Source: Pseudomonas sp. 10S4
GTDB taxonomy: Bacteria; Pseudomonadota; Gammaproteobacteria; Pseudomonadales; Pseudomonadaceae
DNA length: 64,000 nt
Direction: 5' to 3'
Assembly (NCBI RefSeq): GCF_034344865.1
Contig: NZ_CP133774.1
Span: 2,976,001 to 3,040,000 of the forward strand
In this document: one piece after another, positions 1-9,727 of the stretch
Layout: the number at the start of each line of letters is the position of its first letter
Position numbering within the stretch: the stretch's first letter is position 1
Notes under the pieces: generated by a model
The model's database searches: none
Told to the model about the DNA's origin: nothing
Seen by the model: only the letters and a program-made list of their open reading frames with translations
Program-made: the position numbers and the translations under genes

Positions 1-346
1 CGGCGTGGCGGCGGTGATTGGTTGCGATGTGCATCCGCTGCACAACGTCAGCGTGCTCAATAAACTGCGCCAGTTGGGGCACGATGAACCGCAAGTGGTG
101 GAGTGGATCGGTCACTGGATCAGCCAAGGCCTGGCGACGGTGGAGCAGTTGATTGGAGATGCCGGTTACTGCTTCGGCGATCAACCGGGGCTGGCGGATG
201 TTTACCTGATCCCGCAGCTGTACGCGGCTGAGCGTTTCAACATTTCACTTGAGGCCTATCCGCGGATTCGCCGGGTTGCGGCGCTGGCCGCGACACACCC
301 GGCCTTCATCAAGGCCCATCCGGCGAATCAGCCGGACACCCCGTAA
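1..346 (+). CDS. maiA: Maleylacetoacetate isomerase, C-terminal part (5' end outside window)
   Basis: This is the C-terminal helical half of a zeta-class glutathione transferase that isomerises maleylacetoacetate to fumarylacetoacetate in tyrosine/homogentisate breakdown. The frame is open from base 2 to the stop at 346. The visible part includes the GDQPGLADVYLIPQ stretch typical of MaiA, where the Asp caps a core helix, and the conserved tail ending in AATHPAFIKAHP. The glutathione-binding N-terminal domain lies off the window. An aromatic-acid MFS gene follows, matching the hmgA-fahA-maiA-transporter order known in pseudomonads. No frame damage is visible. Confidence 0.93.
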   Translation, partial: GVAAVIGCDVHPLHNVSVLNKLRQLGHDEPQVVEWIGHWISQGLATVEQLIGDAGYCFGDQPGLADVYLIPQLYAAERFNISLEAYPRIRRVAALAATHPAFIKAHPANQPDTP

Positions 347-368
347 ATCAGGTACGGACGCAGGCTGC

Positions 369-502
369 TTTTGTGGCGAGGGGCTTGCCCCGTTGGGCTG
401 CGAAGCGGCTCTAATCCCGGCAACCGTATTCGTTCAGGCTCTCCGCGTCAGCCAGTTTTGCGACTGCTGCGCAGCCGAACGGGGCAAGCCCCTCGCCACA
501 AG
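369..502. repeat. REP-type inverted pair (GTGGCGAGGGGCTTGCCCC class)
   Basis: Two inverted copies of the GTGGCGAGGGGCTTGCC motif flank about 90 bases in the gap between maiA and the MFS gene. The same class recurs near 16.02, 22.41, 40.98 and 54.24 kb. It can fold into a long imperfect hairpin and may attenuate read-through between the two genes. Confidence 0.85.
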
Positions 503-566
503 TGATCATTTGAGACACGGGCGCCACGAATTCACAAAACCATAAAAACAAAACAGGTACCTTGCG

Positions 567-1922
567 ATGCACAACCAGATTGCCAGCTTCCGGGCGGCAC
601 TCGACGCCCGTCCTGTGTCCCGTTATCAATGGTTGCTCCTTTTGCTGTTGGCATTGCTGCTGGTGACCGACGGTTACGACGCGCAAGTCCTCGGTTACGT
701 AGTCCCGGCCCTGGCCCAGGATTGGGGCCTGGAAAAAGCCGCGTTCGGCCCCGTGTTCAGCGCCAACCTGTTGGGCCTGACCCTGGGTTCACTGGCTGTC
801 ACTCCGCTGGCGGATCGCTTTGGCGTGCGTCGTATTCTGCTGTGTTGCGTGCTGATCTACGCCACGCTCACGGTGTTGATGGTGTTCGCCAATTCCCTGA
901 ATACCCTGATGGCCGCGCGGTTCATTTGCGGGATCGGCATGGGCGGGGCGATGCCGAGCGCGATGGCGCTGATGTCGGAGTATTCGCCACCGCGACTGCG
1001 CACCTTGATGGTGACGTTGGCCGCTTGCGGGTTTTCATTCGGCGGTGCGGCGGGTGGGTTTGTCGCGGCGGGTTTCATCGACAGTTTCGGCTGGCAAGCG
1101 GTGTTCCTCGCCGGCGGCGTCACGCCCTTGCTGCTGTTTCCGTTCCTGGCCTGGTTCCTTCCTGAATCCCTGCCGCGTTTACTTCGCGATGCACCGCCCT
1201 ACGCACGCTTGCGCAAAGTCACCGCGCGGATGCTGCCGGACTGGCAACCGCCCGCCGCCTCGGTTGAACAAAACGAGCAAGAGCAGGGCAGCAAACTCAC
1301 GGTGCTGGAGTTGTTCCGCAACGGTTATGCGCGCCCGACGTTGCTGATCTGGGCAACCTTTTTCGTCAGCCTGATCCTGCTGTACTTCATGATCAGTTGG
1401 CTGCCGACGCTGTTGCTGGAAAGTGGCTTGAAACTTAATGAAGCCAACCTGGTGACGTCGATGTTCCTGTTCGCCGGCACCATCGGTGCGATCTGCATGG
1501 CCTGGTTTGCCGACCGTCTCAAAAGCAAAGTACGTCTGCTGTCCTGCGTGCTGGCTGCGGCGGCGCTGTGCACGATTTTGCTGGGCCTCAATCACGACAA
1601 TCCGCGTTATCTGGTGGCCAGCGTATTTGCCGCCGGGTTCTGCATCATCGGCGGGCAACTGACCCTCAACGCCTTCGCGAGTAACTTCTACCCGGCGCAG
1701 GTGCGCGCCACCGGCACCGGTTGGGCGCTGGGCGTGGGACGTTTCGGTTCGATCCTCGGGCCGCTGTTTGGCAGCATGCTGCTGGCGATGCACGTTCCGG
1801 TGCAGCAGATTTTCTTCTTCTGTGCGATACCGGCGGTGATTGCGGCGTTGTTCATCATCCAGGTGCGCTCACCGGTTGATGCAACATCGGGTGATCCGTC
1901 GGGGGTGGTGGTTAAACCTTGA
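567..1922 (+). CDS. MFS transporter, aromatic acid:H+ symporter-like
   Basis: A 451-residue major facilitator with about 12 hydrophobic segments. The loop between TM2 and TM3 carries the MFS signature (LADRFGVRRILL, about residues 83-94), and the TM1 stretch has DGYDAQVLGYVVPAL, resembling the D-G-x-D motif of the aromatic-acid symporter (AAHS) family. A central cytoplasmic loop lies around residues 205-245. The start ATG follows an AGGTAC ribosome-binding site. Its position after maiA suggests uptake of an aromatic catabolised through homogentisate, such as 4-hydroxyphenylpyruvate or homogentisate. The substrate is inference. Confidence 0.85.
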   Translation: MHNQIASFRAALDARPVSRYQWLLLLLLALLLVTDGYDAQVLGYVVPALAQDWGLEKAAFGPVFSANLLGLTLGSLAVTPLADRFGVRRILLCCVLIYATLTVLMVFANSLNTLMAARFICGIGMGGAMPSAMALMSEYSPPRLRTLMVTLAACGFSFGGAAGGFVAAGFIDSFGWQAVFLAGGVTPLLLFPFLAWFLPESLPRLLRDAPPYARLRKVTARMLPDWQPPAASVEQNEQEQGSKLTVLELFRNGYARPTLLIWATFFVSLILLYFMISWLPTLLLESGLKLNEANLVTSMFLFAGTIGAICMAWFADRLKSKVRLLSCVLAAAALCTILLGLNHDNPRYLVASVFAAGFCIIGGQLTLNAFASNFYPAQVRATGTGWALGVGRFGSILGPLFGSMLLAMHVPVQQIFFFCAIPAVIAALFIIQVRSPVDATSGDPSGVVVKP

Positions 1923-1923
1923 A

Positions 1924-2007
1924 GATCAAAAGATCGCAGCCTTCGGCAGCACCTACATTGGGACGGCGTACACCCTGTAGGAGCTGCCGAAGGCTGCGAT
2001 CTTTTGC
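1924..2007. repeat. Inverted repeat, GATCGCAGCCTTCGGCAGC class
   Basis: A near-perfect inverted repeat: GATCGCAGCCTTCGGCAGC followed about 25 bases later by its complement. It sits between convergent genes, where it could act as a bidirectional transcription stop. Matching copies occur at 4027-4120 and 12222-12301. Confidence 0.85.
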
Positions 2008-2009
2008 GT

Positions 2010-2813
2010 TTAATGAACCACAGAATTTGGTGGCAGGTGGCCCAAACGTTCGGTCAGGCGAATCCGCTGGATCGGGTCATCGCTGAGCAGCAGCGCGTGC
2101 TCCAGGTCGAAACGCTCGGCGTTCGGGCAGTCGAGGCGTTGATAGAGGCTGGCCCGGGCCAGGTAGTCGGCGGCGTTGCCATTGCCCAGTTCCAGCACTC
2201 GCTCAGCGTCAATCAACGCGCCGATGTAGTCATCGTTGGAAAGGTGCAACTGGCGCAGGTTGCGTGACAGGCGCTGGAGCATGTGCGCCGGCTCCGCCGT
2301 CAGTAAATGCTCGGCGCTGAGTTTGATGTTCGGGCCGTACTGACGTTGCAGCAAGTCGCGGCAGTCGTTGGGGTACAACCGGCGCCCACCGCAGGGATCC
2401 AGCAGGTGATCGACGCCTTGCACCCGCAGCAGGAAATGCCCGGGAAAGTTGACCCCGACCAGAGGGATCTCCAGTCTTCTGGCCAGCTCCAGTGCAATCA
2501 GCCCCAACGCCAGCGGTTGGCCTCGACGACGTTCCAGCACCTTGTGAATCAACGCCACTTGCGGGCGCAATGGAGTGAAGTCGTCCTGGGCGAACCCCAG
2601 GTCATTCATGCGGCGCAACAACGGCTGGGCCAGTTCGCTCACCGGTAGCATCGGCAGGCCTGAGCTGACCCGTTGTTGCAGGTCCTTGAAGTCCGCCAGA
2701 ACGTCCTCGGGGTTCATCTCGGCATCATGTTCGGCCGCAATCCACAGCGCCGCATCGAACAGGGCGGGCGGTGAGCGTTGCAGGCAGGCGAAAAAACGTT
2801 GGCGCGGGGTCAT
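2010..2813 (-). CDS. SirB1-family protein (transglutaminase-like and TPR)
   Basis: A 267-residue protein of the SirB1/transglutaminase-like family. The N-terminal two thirds hold the family core (LERRRGQPLALGLIALELARRLEIPLVGVNFPGHFLLRV), and the C-terminal third contains tetratricopeptide-like helices ending in LTERLGHLPPNSVVH. No signal peptide is seen, so a cytoplasmic location is likely. I chose the ATG at 2813, which has GGAG seven bases upstream, over the TTG one codon earlier. The cellular role of the family is poorly defined. Relatives are sometimes linked to virulence regulation or protein biogenesis, and nothing nearby settles that. Confidence 0.82.
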   Translation of the reverse strand: MTPRQRFFACLQRSPPALFDAALWIAAEHDAEMNPEDVLADFKDLQQRVSSGLPMLPVSELAQPLLRRMNDLGFAQDDFTPLRPQVALIHKVLERRRGQPLALGLIALELARRLEIPLVGVNFPGHFLLRVQGVDHLLDPCGGRRLYPNDCRDLLQRQYGPNIKLSAEHLLTAEPAHMLQRLSRNLRQLHLSNDDYIGALIDAERVLELGNGNAADYLARASLYQRLDCPNAERFDLEHALLLSDDPIQRIRLTERLGHLPPNSVVH

Positions 2814-2996
2814 CAAAATCTCCGGGGCATGCCTCGTTTTAGCCCCGCCACAGGTTTTCGTCCAGTGTCGTAAACAGGCGGTTACAGGTTATGTCCTAAA
2901 GCCCTGAAAGGCTCGTTGCTTATTCCGGTGCGCTTCAGCAATTTTCAGGCGCAAGCCTATACTGGCGACTACAAGAAGTGATTCGGGAGCCCGACG

Positions 2997-4016
2997 ATGT
3001 TCGCTCTCATGCAAAGCACTCGCCTTGAATCGCTGCACCTTAGCGTAGACCCGGTCACCGGGTTGAAGGCGGTGATTGCCATTCATAACAGCCGCCTGGG
3101 GCCTGCCCTGGGCGGATGTCGTTACCTTGCCTATCCCAGCGACGAATCCGCAGTCGAGGACGCCATGCGCCTCGCCCAAGGCATGAGCTACAAGGCGGCC
3201 TTGGCCGGTCTTGCCCAGGGCGGCGGCGTGGCGGTGATTGTTCGCCCGGTCCATGTCGAAAACCGCGCGGCGTTGTTTGAAGCCTTCGGGCGTTGCATCA
3301 ATCAGCTCGACGGTCGCTACATCACCGCCATCGACAGCGGCACCTCGGTGGCGGACATGGATTGCATCGCCCAACAGACCCAGCACGTCACCAGCACCAC
3401 TTCGGCGGGAGACCCGGCACCACACGCCGCAATGGGCGTGTTCACCGGCATTCGCGCCACCGCCATGGCCCGGCTCGGCAGCGATAACCTCGAAGGTTTG
3501 CGCGTTGCCATCCAGGGCCTGGGCAACGTCGGTTATGCGCTGGCTGAACAACTGCACGCCGCCGGCGCCGAACTGTTGGTCAGCGACATCGATCACGGCA
3601 AAGTGCAACTGGCGATGGAGCAGCTCGGCGCGCATCCGATCGCCAACGAAGCATTGCTCAGTACCCCGTGCGACATCCTTGCGCCTTGTGGCCTGGGCGG
3701 TGTACTCAACAGTCATAGCGTGACGCAACTGCGCTGCTCGGCGGTGGCCGGGTCGGCGAATAATCAACTGACGCATCTGGATGTCGCCGATCAGCTTGAA
3801 CGGCGCGGGATTCTGTATGCGCCGGATTACGTGATCAATTCCGGCGGGCTGATCTACGTTTCGCTCAAACACCGCGGCGAAGAGCTGTCGACGATCACCG
3901 CCCACCTGTCGAAAATCGCTTCGCGGCTGACTGAAGTGTTTGCACATGCGCAGGCGGAAAAGCGCTCGCCGGCGCGGGTGGCGGATGAGTTGGCGGAGAA
4001 GGTTTTGTATCGGTGA
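2997..4016 (+). CDS. ldh: Leucine dehydrogenase family protein, one catalytic Lys replaced
   Basis: A 339-residue Glu/Leu/Phe/Val dehydrogenase, expected to deaminate branched-chain amino acids oxidatively with NAD+. The substrate domain carries LGPALGGCR, the first catalytic Lys (K66 in GMSYKAALAGL) and the ITAIDSGTS segment with the conserved Asp. The Rossmann domain carries GLGNVG. The second family Lys, twelve residues after the first (K80 of Bacillus enzymes in GGGK), reads Val here (GGGVAVI, V78). The start ATG has GGGAG seven bases upstream. Length is normal and the frame is intact. Activity is therefore uncertain: it may be impaired, altered, or the base calls may be wrong. Confidence 0.85.
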   Translation: MFALMQSTRLESLHLSVDPVTGLKAVIAIHNSRLGPALGGCRYLAYPSDESAVEDAMRLAQGMSYKAALAGLAQGGGVAVIVRPVHVENRAALFEAFGRCINQLDGRYITAIDSGTSVADMDCIAQQTQHVTSTTSAGDPAPHAAMGVFTGIRATAMARLGSDNLEGLRVAIQGLGNVGYALAEQLHAAGAELLVSDIDHGKVQLAMEQLGAHPIANEALLSTPCDILAPCGLGGVLNSHSVTQLRCSAVAGSANNQLTHLDVADQLERRGILYAPDYVINSGGLIYVSLKHRGEELSTITAHLSKIASRLTEVFAHAQAEKRSPARVADELAEKVLYR

Positions 4017-4026
4017 TTTGCAGAGC

Positions 4027-4120
4027 AAGATCAAGATCAAAAGGTCGCAGCCTTCGGCAGCTCCTACGGTGTTTTGTGTACACCTGTAGGAGCTGCCGAA
4101 GGCTGCGATCTTTTGATCTT
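4027..4120. repeat. Inverted repeat, GATCGCAGCCTTCGGCAGC class
   Basis: Second copy of the class seen at 1924-2007, again between convergent genes (the leucine dehydrogenase homologue and yebG). The left arm reads AAAAGGTCGCAGCC and the right arm ends GCGATCTTTTGATC. Confidence 0.85.
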
Positions 4121-4178
4121 CAGCCATTAAAAAGGCCCGGAGTCCAATGACTCAGAGCCTATTCAATTCGGGCGTTGC

Positions 4179-4520
4179 TTATTTTGCAGGCTTGGCTGCT
4201 TTCGCTGGCTTGACTGGCTCGGCGGCTTCAGCCACCTCGACAGGTTTAGCAACTTCAATGACTTCAGCCGGCGCGCTCAGCAACTCGGACAGTGCGTCCG
4301 GCTGGCTCTTGAACGCCTTGGCGAACACATCGCGGTTCTTCGCCATGTAAATCCCGGCTTCTTCGACTTGCTGCTCGCTCAGGGACGGAACGGCTTTTTG
4401 CAACACTTCAGCCAGCAATTCGGCCAGTTCGAGCATTTTGTCATGACGGTCAGCTTCGGCTTTATCCATGAACAAGCGCTCCAGATCTCGGCTGCTGCGG
4501 TATACCACTTCGACGGCCAT
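4179..4520 (-). CDS. yebG: YebG-family DNA-damage-inducible protein
   Basis: A 113-residue protein whose first 75 residues match YebG (MAVEVVYRSSRDLERLFMDK start, then a helical ...ADRHDKMLELAELLAEVL). The remaining tail is a low-complexity Ala/Lys/Pro/Val/Glu stretch (residues about 84-113). YebG is an SOS-induced protein of unclear biochemical role. A clear LexA operator lies 44 bases upstream, which supports both identity and regulation. It is monocistronic and followed by a REP-type repeat. The Ala/Lys-rich tail is longer than in E. coli YebG and may be a DNA- or protein-contacting extension (inference). Confidence 0.88.
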   Translation of the reverse strand: MAVEVVYRSSRDLERLFMDKAEADRHDKMLELAELLAEVLQKAVPSLSEQQVEEAGIYMAKNRDVFAKAFKSQPDALSELLSAPAEVIEVAKPVEVAEAAEPVKPAKAAKPAK

Positions 4521-4563
4521 TCACCACCTCACATGCCTTCACATTAAGTTGTCTTTGCGACTA

Positions 4564-4579
4564 CTGTATCTATATACAG
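4564..4579 (-). promoter_or_regulatory. LexA (SOS) box upstream of yebG
   Basis: CTGTATCTATATACAG is a full match to the gammaproteobacterial LexA operator (CTGT-N8-ACAG). It lies 44 bases before the yebG start, so LexA bound here would block the promoter. Confidence 0.88.
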
Positions 4580-4670
4580 CGAAAAGGATAAGCGAATCCC
4601 TGCGCTTTGGGTAGTGGCTTTTTAATGTAGACCGAATTTGGCGTTTGTCAGGTGGACCGTGTTGTTCCAT

Positions 4671-4732
4671 TCGCGGGTAAGCCTCGCTCCTACAGGTCGG
4701 TGTGATCCGTAGGAGCGAGGCTTGCCCGCGAA
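4671..4732. repeat. Inverted repeat, AGGAGCGAGGCTTGCCCGCG class
   Basis: The arms CGCGGGTAAGCCTCGCTCCTAC and its complement are separated by about 16 bases. It lies between the divergent yebG and psiE genes. A diverged relative lies at 51135-51218. Confidence 0.8.
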
Positions 4733-4876
4733 GGCGTCCGTCCCGACAGCACAAAAGTGTCCAGTGGCAGCCTATCGCCATCTCACTCAACAGCCTCTGG
4801 CCTTTTTTCTGCATGCAGAACAACCGTCACGTCCAACCCGCATCATCCGCTCGAACCGAGCTAAGGAAGAACCATC

Positions 4877-5377
4877 GTGAAAATCAATTGGGCCGAGAAC
4901 CTGCGGCAGAACGTGCATCAACTCGCCGAGTCCCTGGGCAACCTGTTCGTCGAGACCTTCCATTACGCGGCGTTGTTCGCCATCGGTGCGGTGACCGCGT
5001 GGGCGGCGGTGATGGAGTTTTTGCAGATGATCGAGGCGGGGCACATCAAGATCGATGACATCTTGCTGCTGTTCATCTACCTCGAACTGGGGGCGATGGT
5101 CGGGATTTACTTCAAGACCAACCACATGCCGGTGCGCTTCCTGATCTACGTGGCGATCACTGCGCTGACGCGCCTGCTGATCTCCAACGTCTCGCACCAC
5201 AACCCACCAGACATCGGCATCATCTACCTGTGCGGCGGGATTCTGCTGTTGGCGTTTTCGATTCTGGTGGTGCGATACGCCTCGTCGCAATTCCCCTCGG
5301 TGAAGATCGAACACCCGCAGCGCAAGATTGGCGCAGGTTCCGGTGAGCATCCCGAAGTGGAGAAGGGCGAGCTTTAA
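4877..5377 (+). CDS. psiE: PsiE-family phosphate-starvation-inducible membrane protein
   Basis: A 166-residue inner-membrane protein with four predicted membrane segments (about residues 26-48, 55-75, 84-103 and 112-132). It has the PsiE features HYAALFAIGAV and YLELGAMVGIYFKTNHMPVRFLIYVAITALTR. The family is induced under phosphate starvation in E. coli but has no known activity. The GTG start at 4877 is preceded by AAGGAAG. The 3' end overlaps the convergent DUF3509 gene by four bases. No Pho box was identified. Confidence 0.85.
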   Translation: MKINWAENLRQNVHQLAESLGNLFVETFHYAALFAIGAVTAWAAVMEFLQMIEAGHIKIDDILLLFIYLELGAMVGIYFKTNHMPVRFLIYVAITALTRLLISNVSHHNPPDIGIIYLCGGILLLAFSILVVRYASSQFPSVKIEHPQRKIGAGSGEHPEVEKGEL

Positions 5378-5691
5378 AGCCCGAACGCGACGCGAGGCTG
5401 GCCTTTGATTTGTGGCGGCGGCAGGTTGCGATTGTCGCCGTCGGTCATCGCTTCGAGGATCGCCACGGCGCTGTGGCCCTGTTCGATGGCGATGCCGAAC
5501 TGAATGCTTTGCACCAAGCGCTTCAGGCGCTTGGGATCATTGCGCTGCTCGGCGCTGATCATCCGTTTAGCGACCACGCGGCCGCTGTTGGACAGGGTCA
5601 GCATGATGCTGCCGTCCAGACCCTGAATGCTCAGGTTGATCTGATAATCCGGTGCAAAGGCATCGGTAATGAGCTGAAAAGGGTTGTCCAT
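5374..5691 (-). CDS. DUF3509 protein
   Basis: A 105-residue soluble protein with the DUF3509 pattern common in Pseudomonas: an N-terminal beta-rich part (INLSIQGLDGSIMLTLSNSGRVVAKRMISAEQ), then a helix with RLKRLVQSIQFGIAIEQG. No catalytic motif is visible and the function is unknown. It ends four bases inside the convergent psiE gene, so the two transcripts would overlap at their 3' ends. Confidence 0.75.
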   Translation of the reverse strand: MDNPFQLITDAFAPDYQINLSIQGLDGSIMLTLSNSGRVVAKRMISAEQRNDPKRLKRLVQSIQFGIAIEQGHSAVAILEAMTDGDNRNLPPPQIKGQPRVAFGL

Positions 5692-5855
5692 GATGCGTCA
5701 CCGCCTGATTGAACGTGCAGTTGTTGACCGGCCATGATCGGGTTGGTTCGCAATACCGGACCATCGGCATTCCATGTTCATGTACTTTCATCCGTGTCGT
5801 GTAGGAGGGCATAGCAAGGGCCATGCCGGGAAAACTGTCGAACAATGATCACGGC

Positions 5856-5892
5856 AAAAAGCAGGCGGGCACCATGGCCCGCCTTCTTTTTG
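5856..5892 (-). terminator. Intrinsic terminator after the serine transporter gene
   Basis: On the minus strand GGCGGGCC-ATGG-TGCCCGCC is followed by a T run just after the transporter stop. A-runs upstream and T-runs downstream make it potentially bidirectional. Confidence 0.75.
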
Positions 5893-5902
5893 CCTGCCCG
5901 AT

Positions 5903-7205
5903 TCAGGGCAGGAATGAATAGATGATCGCTGACAGTGCAATCAAACCGATCAACACCACGAACACGTTCGAGGCCTGGCCGCAGTACTGGCGCAAAGCCG
6001 GCACGCGGCGGATGGCGTACATCGGCATCAGGAACAACAGGCACGCGATGATCGGCCCACCGAGGGTTTCGATCATGCCGAGGATGCTTGGGTTAAAGGT
6101 CGCCACGGCCCAGCAGCAGAGAATCATGAACAGTGCGGTCGCGCGGTTCAGCCAGCTCGATGACATCACTCGGCCACGGCCGCGCAAACTCTTCACGATC
6201 AGGCCCTGAAAGCCTTCGCTGGCGCCGATGTAATGGCCGAGGAAGGATTTGGTGATCGCCACCAGCGCGATCAACGGCGCGGCGTAAGCGATGACCGGGG
6301 TCTGGAAGTGGTTGGCCAGGTACGACAGGATCGAGATGTTCTGCGCCTTGGCAGCCGCCAAATCCGCTGGGGACAGCGCGAGCACACAGCTGAAGCAGAA
6401 GAACATCACCGTCACCACCATCATCCCGTGGGCGATAGCGAGGATGCCGCTGCTTTTGCGCTCGGCCTGCTCGCCGTAACGCTGCTTCTGATCGACGGCG
6501 AACGCAGAAATGATCGGCGAATGGTTGAACGAGAACACCATCACCGGGATCGCCAGCCACAGCGTCTTGAAGAACAGCGGCAGCGGCATGCCTTCGCTGG
6601 CGCTGGCGAAGAACGCGCCGTTCCAGTTCGGGATCAGGCTGAGACCGAGCAGCAGCAATGCCGCGACGAACGGGTAAACCAGCACGCTCATGCATTTGAC
6701 GATCACGCCTTGACCGCAACGCACGATGGCCATCAAACCGAGGATCAGCACCAGCGACAGAATCGCCCGGGGCGGCGGCGCGACTGTGCAACTGGTGCTC
6801 CATGAAGCTGCTCAAGGTGTTGGTCAACGCGACGCTGTACACCAGCAGAATCGGGAAGATCGCGAAGAAATACAGCAGCGTGATCAGTTTGCCGGCACCG
6901 ATGCCGAAGTGTTCTTCCACCACTTCCGTGATGTCCCCCGAACGGCCGGACAGCACGAAGCGCGTCAGGCCGCGGTGGGCGAAGAAGGTCATCGGGAACG
7001 CCAGAACCGCCAACACCAACAGCGGCCAAAAACCACCGACGCCGGCGTTGATCGGCAGGAACAACGTGCCGGCACCAATTGCCGTGCCGTAGAGGCCGAG
7101 CATCCAGGTGGTGTCTTGTTTGCTCCAGCCCTTGGTGACTGTAGCGGTGCCGCGTTGCAGGTCTACAGCAGGATTATCGGCAGCAGGTGTACGTACATCG
7201 GTCAT
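5903..7205 (-). pseudogene. sdaC: Serine transporter (HAAAP/SdaC family), single frameshift
   Basis: Two overlapping frames together encode a full-length (about 433-residue) serine/threonine:H+ symporter of the hydroxy/aromatic amino-acid permease family. The N-terminal part carries [22 protein letters not shown] (TM1). The C-terminal part carries [16 protein letters not shown] and the last eight membrane spans. The frame breaks at CCCGGGG (6766-6772), and removing one base there restores continuity ([15 protein letters not shown]). I chose the ATG at 7205, which has GAGG about ten bases upstream. It lies 62 bases after sdaA, so the two probably form an L-serine uptake and deamination operon. 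A real mutation would inactivate it, but a base-calling error is as likely. Confidence 0.85.
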
Positions 7206-7267
7206 CGTTTTGGCCTCGTTATTATTGTTGCTCGGGCTCACGTGTTACGGACGGTCGGGAATGCTCC

Positions 7268-8644
7268 TCAGCACTCCACCCAGCTCACCGCCAGGCCGCC
7301 CCGTGAAGTCTCTTTGTATTTGTCATGCATGTCGGCGCCGGTATCGCGCATGGTGCGGATCACCCGGTCCAGGGAAATGAAGTGTTTGCCGTCGCCGCGC
7401 AGGGCCATTTGCGTGGCGTTGATCGCCTTCACCGCGGCGATCGCGTTGCGCTCGATGCACGGCACCTGCACGAGGCCTCCGACGGGGTCGCAGGTGAGAC
7501 CGAGGTTGTGTTCCAGGCCGATTTCTGCGGCGTTTTCCAGTTGCTCCGGGGTGGCGCCGAGCACATCGGCCAAACCGGCAGCGGCCATCGCGCAAGCCGA
7601 TCCAACTTCACCCTGACAGCCGACTTCGGCACCGGAGATCGACGCGTTTTTCTTGCAGAGAATGCCGACCGCCGCCGCGCCCAAAAAGAACGCGACCACG
7701 TCATCGTCCGACGCGTCCGGGTTGAATTTCATGTAGTAGCTCAGCACTGCGGGAATGATCCCGGCCGCACCGTTTGTAGGTGCGGTGACCATACGTCCGC
7801 CGGCGGCGTTTTCTTCGTTCACGGCGAGGGCGAACAGGTTGACCCACTCCATCGCCGACAGCGTCGAGGTGATGACATTCGGTTTGCCGATTTCCAACAG
7901 GCTGCGGTGCAATTTCGCCGCGCGACGCGGAACATTCAGACCGCCAGGCAGGATGCCTTCGTGACGCAGGCCTTGCTCGACGCATTCGCGCATCACCGAC
8001 CAGATGTGCAGCAGGCCCTGACGAATCTCGGCGTCGCTGCGCCAGGCCCGTTCGTTGGCCATCATCAGTTCGGAAACCCGCAACCCGTGCTGGTTGCAGA
8101 GCTTGAGCAATTCGGCGGCGCTGGAGAAATCGTATGGCAGTACCACGTCGCTGCTCGGCGCAATGCCGGACTCGGCTTCGGCCGCTTCGATGATGAAACC
8201 GCCGCCCACCGAGTAGTACGTTTGCTCATACAGTTCGCCGGTTTCGCCGAAGGCTGTCAGAGACATCGCATTGGGGTGGTAGGGCAAGCTCTCGTCGAGC
8301 AGCAGGAGATCGCGTTGCCAGTTGAAGGCGATGGTCGATTTGCCTGCCAGCGACAATTCGCCGGTCTCGCGCAGCGTGTGGATTCTGCTTTCGATGGTGG
8401 TCGGATCAATGCTGTCCGGCCATTCGCCCATCAGGCCCATGACGCAGGCGCGGTCAGTCGCGTGACCGACGCCGGTCGCCGACAGGGAGCCGTAAAGTCG
8501 GATTTCTACTCGCCGTACGTCAGCCAGTAAATGTTGGTCAATCAGGGTTTGGGCGAAGGTCGCGGCGGCGCGCATCGGGCCGACGGTGTGGGAACTGGAC
8601 GGACCGATGCCGACTTTGAAGAGATCGAAAACACTGATAGCCAT
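7268..8644 (-). CDS. sdaA: L-serine ammonia-lyase (iron-sulfur dependent)
   Basis: A 458-residue single-chain L-serine dehydratase converting L-serine to pyruvate and ammonia. The N-terminal beta domain has [19 protein letters not shown]. The alpha domain has the cysteines expected to ligate the 4Fe-4S cluster ([28 protein letters not shown] and [14 protein letters not shown]). The ATG at 8644 gives the canonical MAISVFDLF start; the open frame runs further upstream but without family similarity. A LysR regulator is divergent and a serine transporter follows, which indicates a serine-catabolic unit probably controlled by that regulator. Confidence 0.93.
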   Translation of the reverse strand: MAISVFDLFKVGIGPSSSHTVGPMRAAATFAQTLIDQHLLADVRRVEIRLYGSLSATGVGHATDRACVMGLMGEWPDSIDPTTIESRIHTLRETGELSLAGKSTIAFNWQRDLLLLDESLPYHPNAMSLTAFGETGELYEQTYYSVGGGFIIEAAEAESGIAPSSDVVLPYDFSSAAELLKLCNQHGLRVSELMMANERAWRSDAEIRQGLLHIWSVMRECVEQGLRHEGILPGGLNVPRRAAKLHRSLLEIGKPNVITSTLSAMEWVNLFALAVNEENAAGGRMVTAPTNGAAGIIPAVLSYYMKFNPDASDDDVVAFFLGAAAVGILCKKNASISGAEVGCQGEVGSACAMAAAGLADVLGATPEQLENAAEIGLEHNLGLTCDPVGGLVQVPCIERNAIAAVKAINATQMALRGDGKHFISLDRVIRTMRDTGADMHDKYKETSRGGLAVSWVEC

Positions 8645-8779
8645 GCTAAAGCCTATACAAGCAATGGAAGAGAAATCGCTGCCATTTTTGTAGGACAAGC
8701 GCAATGTCGGCGATACTGCCCACCTCGGTCCACCATGACCAACGAAACTTCCTAAGACAGCCTTTAGCAGGACTAAACG

Positions 8780-9727
8780 ATGAGTCGTCAATTGCACGCC
8801 CAGACCTACGTCTGGCTGCACGTGTTTTCCTGTGCCGCGCGGCACTTGTCGTTCACCCGTTGTGCCGAAGAACTGCACATCACGCCGGGTGCGGTGAGCC
8901 AGCAAATCCGACAGCTGGAAGAGCGCCTCGGCTTTCGTCTGTTTCACCGGCGTGCGCGGGGTGTGGAATTGAGTGCCGAAGGCCAGCGACTGGCCATCAC
9001 CGTCAACGAGGCGTACGGCAGCATCGATGCCGAATTGCGACGACTGGACGCCGGAATGATCAGTGGGATTCTACGGTTGCGCTCGATTCCGTCGTTCCTG
9101 AGCAAGTGGCTGACCCCGCGCCTGCCGCGTTTGCAGCAGCGCTTTCCGGATATTCAGTTGCGGCTGGTGGCTGAGGACAGCAGCGTCCCGCTGCACGAGG
9201 GCGACTTCGACCTGGCCATCGACCTGAACGACGGCAGTTACCCCGGATTGTTATCCACAGCCTTGCTCGACGAGCAGATTTTCCCGGTGTGCGCCCCGAG
9301 CCTGTTGCGCGGCCGCCCACCGCTGCACGGCCCGGCCGACCTGGTGCATTTTCCGTTGCTGCACGACATCACTGCCTGGCGTGGCAGTTACGAGTACGCG
9401 GAGTGGGAGTTCTACCTCAATGCCATCGGCTTCGAAGGCGCCGACGTACGGCGCGGGCACACCTTCAATCGCAATCACCTGACCATTGAGGCGGCGATTG
9501 CCGGGATGGGCGTGGCGATTGCGCGGCGAACATTGCTGAACGATGAACTGGAGCGGGGCACGCTGATTGTGCCGTTCGGGTTGGCGGTGCCGAATCACAA
9601 ACGCTACGTGCTGCTCTATGCGCCGGGGGCGTTGAGCCATCCGGGCGTGCGTGCGGTGCATGATTGGCTGGTAGAAGAGGCGGGGATTTTTCGCAGTCTG
9701 CACCCGTTGGCGGAGCAGCAGATGTGA
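8780..9727 (+). CDS. LysR-family regulator, GcvA-like
   Basis: A 315-residue LysR regulator. The N-terminal winged helix-turn-helix covers about residues 10-70 ([39 protein letters not shown]), and the C-terminal periplasmic-binding-like effector domain covers about residues 95-300, with the GcvA-type [11 protein letters not shown] segment. It is divergent from sdaA with 135 bases between starts, so it most likely controls the serine operon with serine or glycine as signal. That target is inferred from position only. Confidence 0.87.
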   Translation: MSRQLHAQTYVWLHVFSCAARHLSFTRCAEELHITPGAVSQQIRQLEERLGFRLFHRRARGVELSAEGQRLAITVNEAYGSIDAELRRLDAGMISGILRLRSIPSFLSKWLTPRLPRLQQRFPDIQLRLVAEDSSVPLHEGDFDLAIDLNDGSYPGLLSTALLDEQIFPVCAPSLLRGRPPLHGPADLVHFPLLHDITAWRGSYEYAEWEFYLNAIGFEGADVRRGHTFNRNHLTIEAAIAGMGVAIARRTLLNDELERGTLIVPFGLAVPNHKRYVLLYAPGALSHPGVRAVHDWLVEEAGIFRSLHPLAEQQM

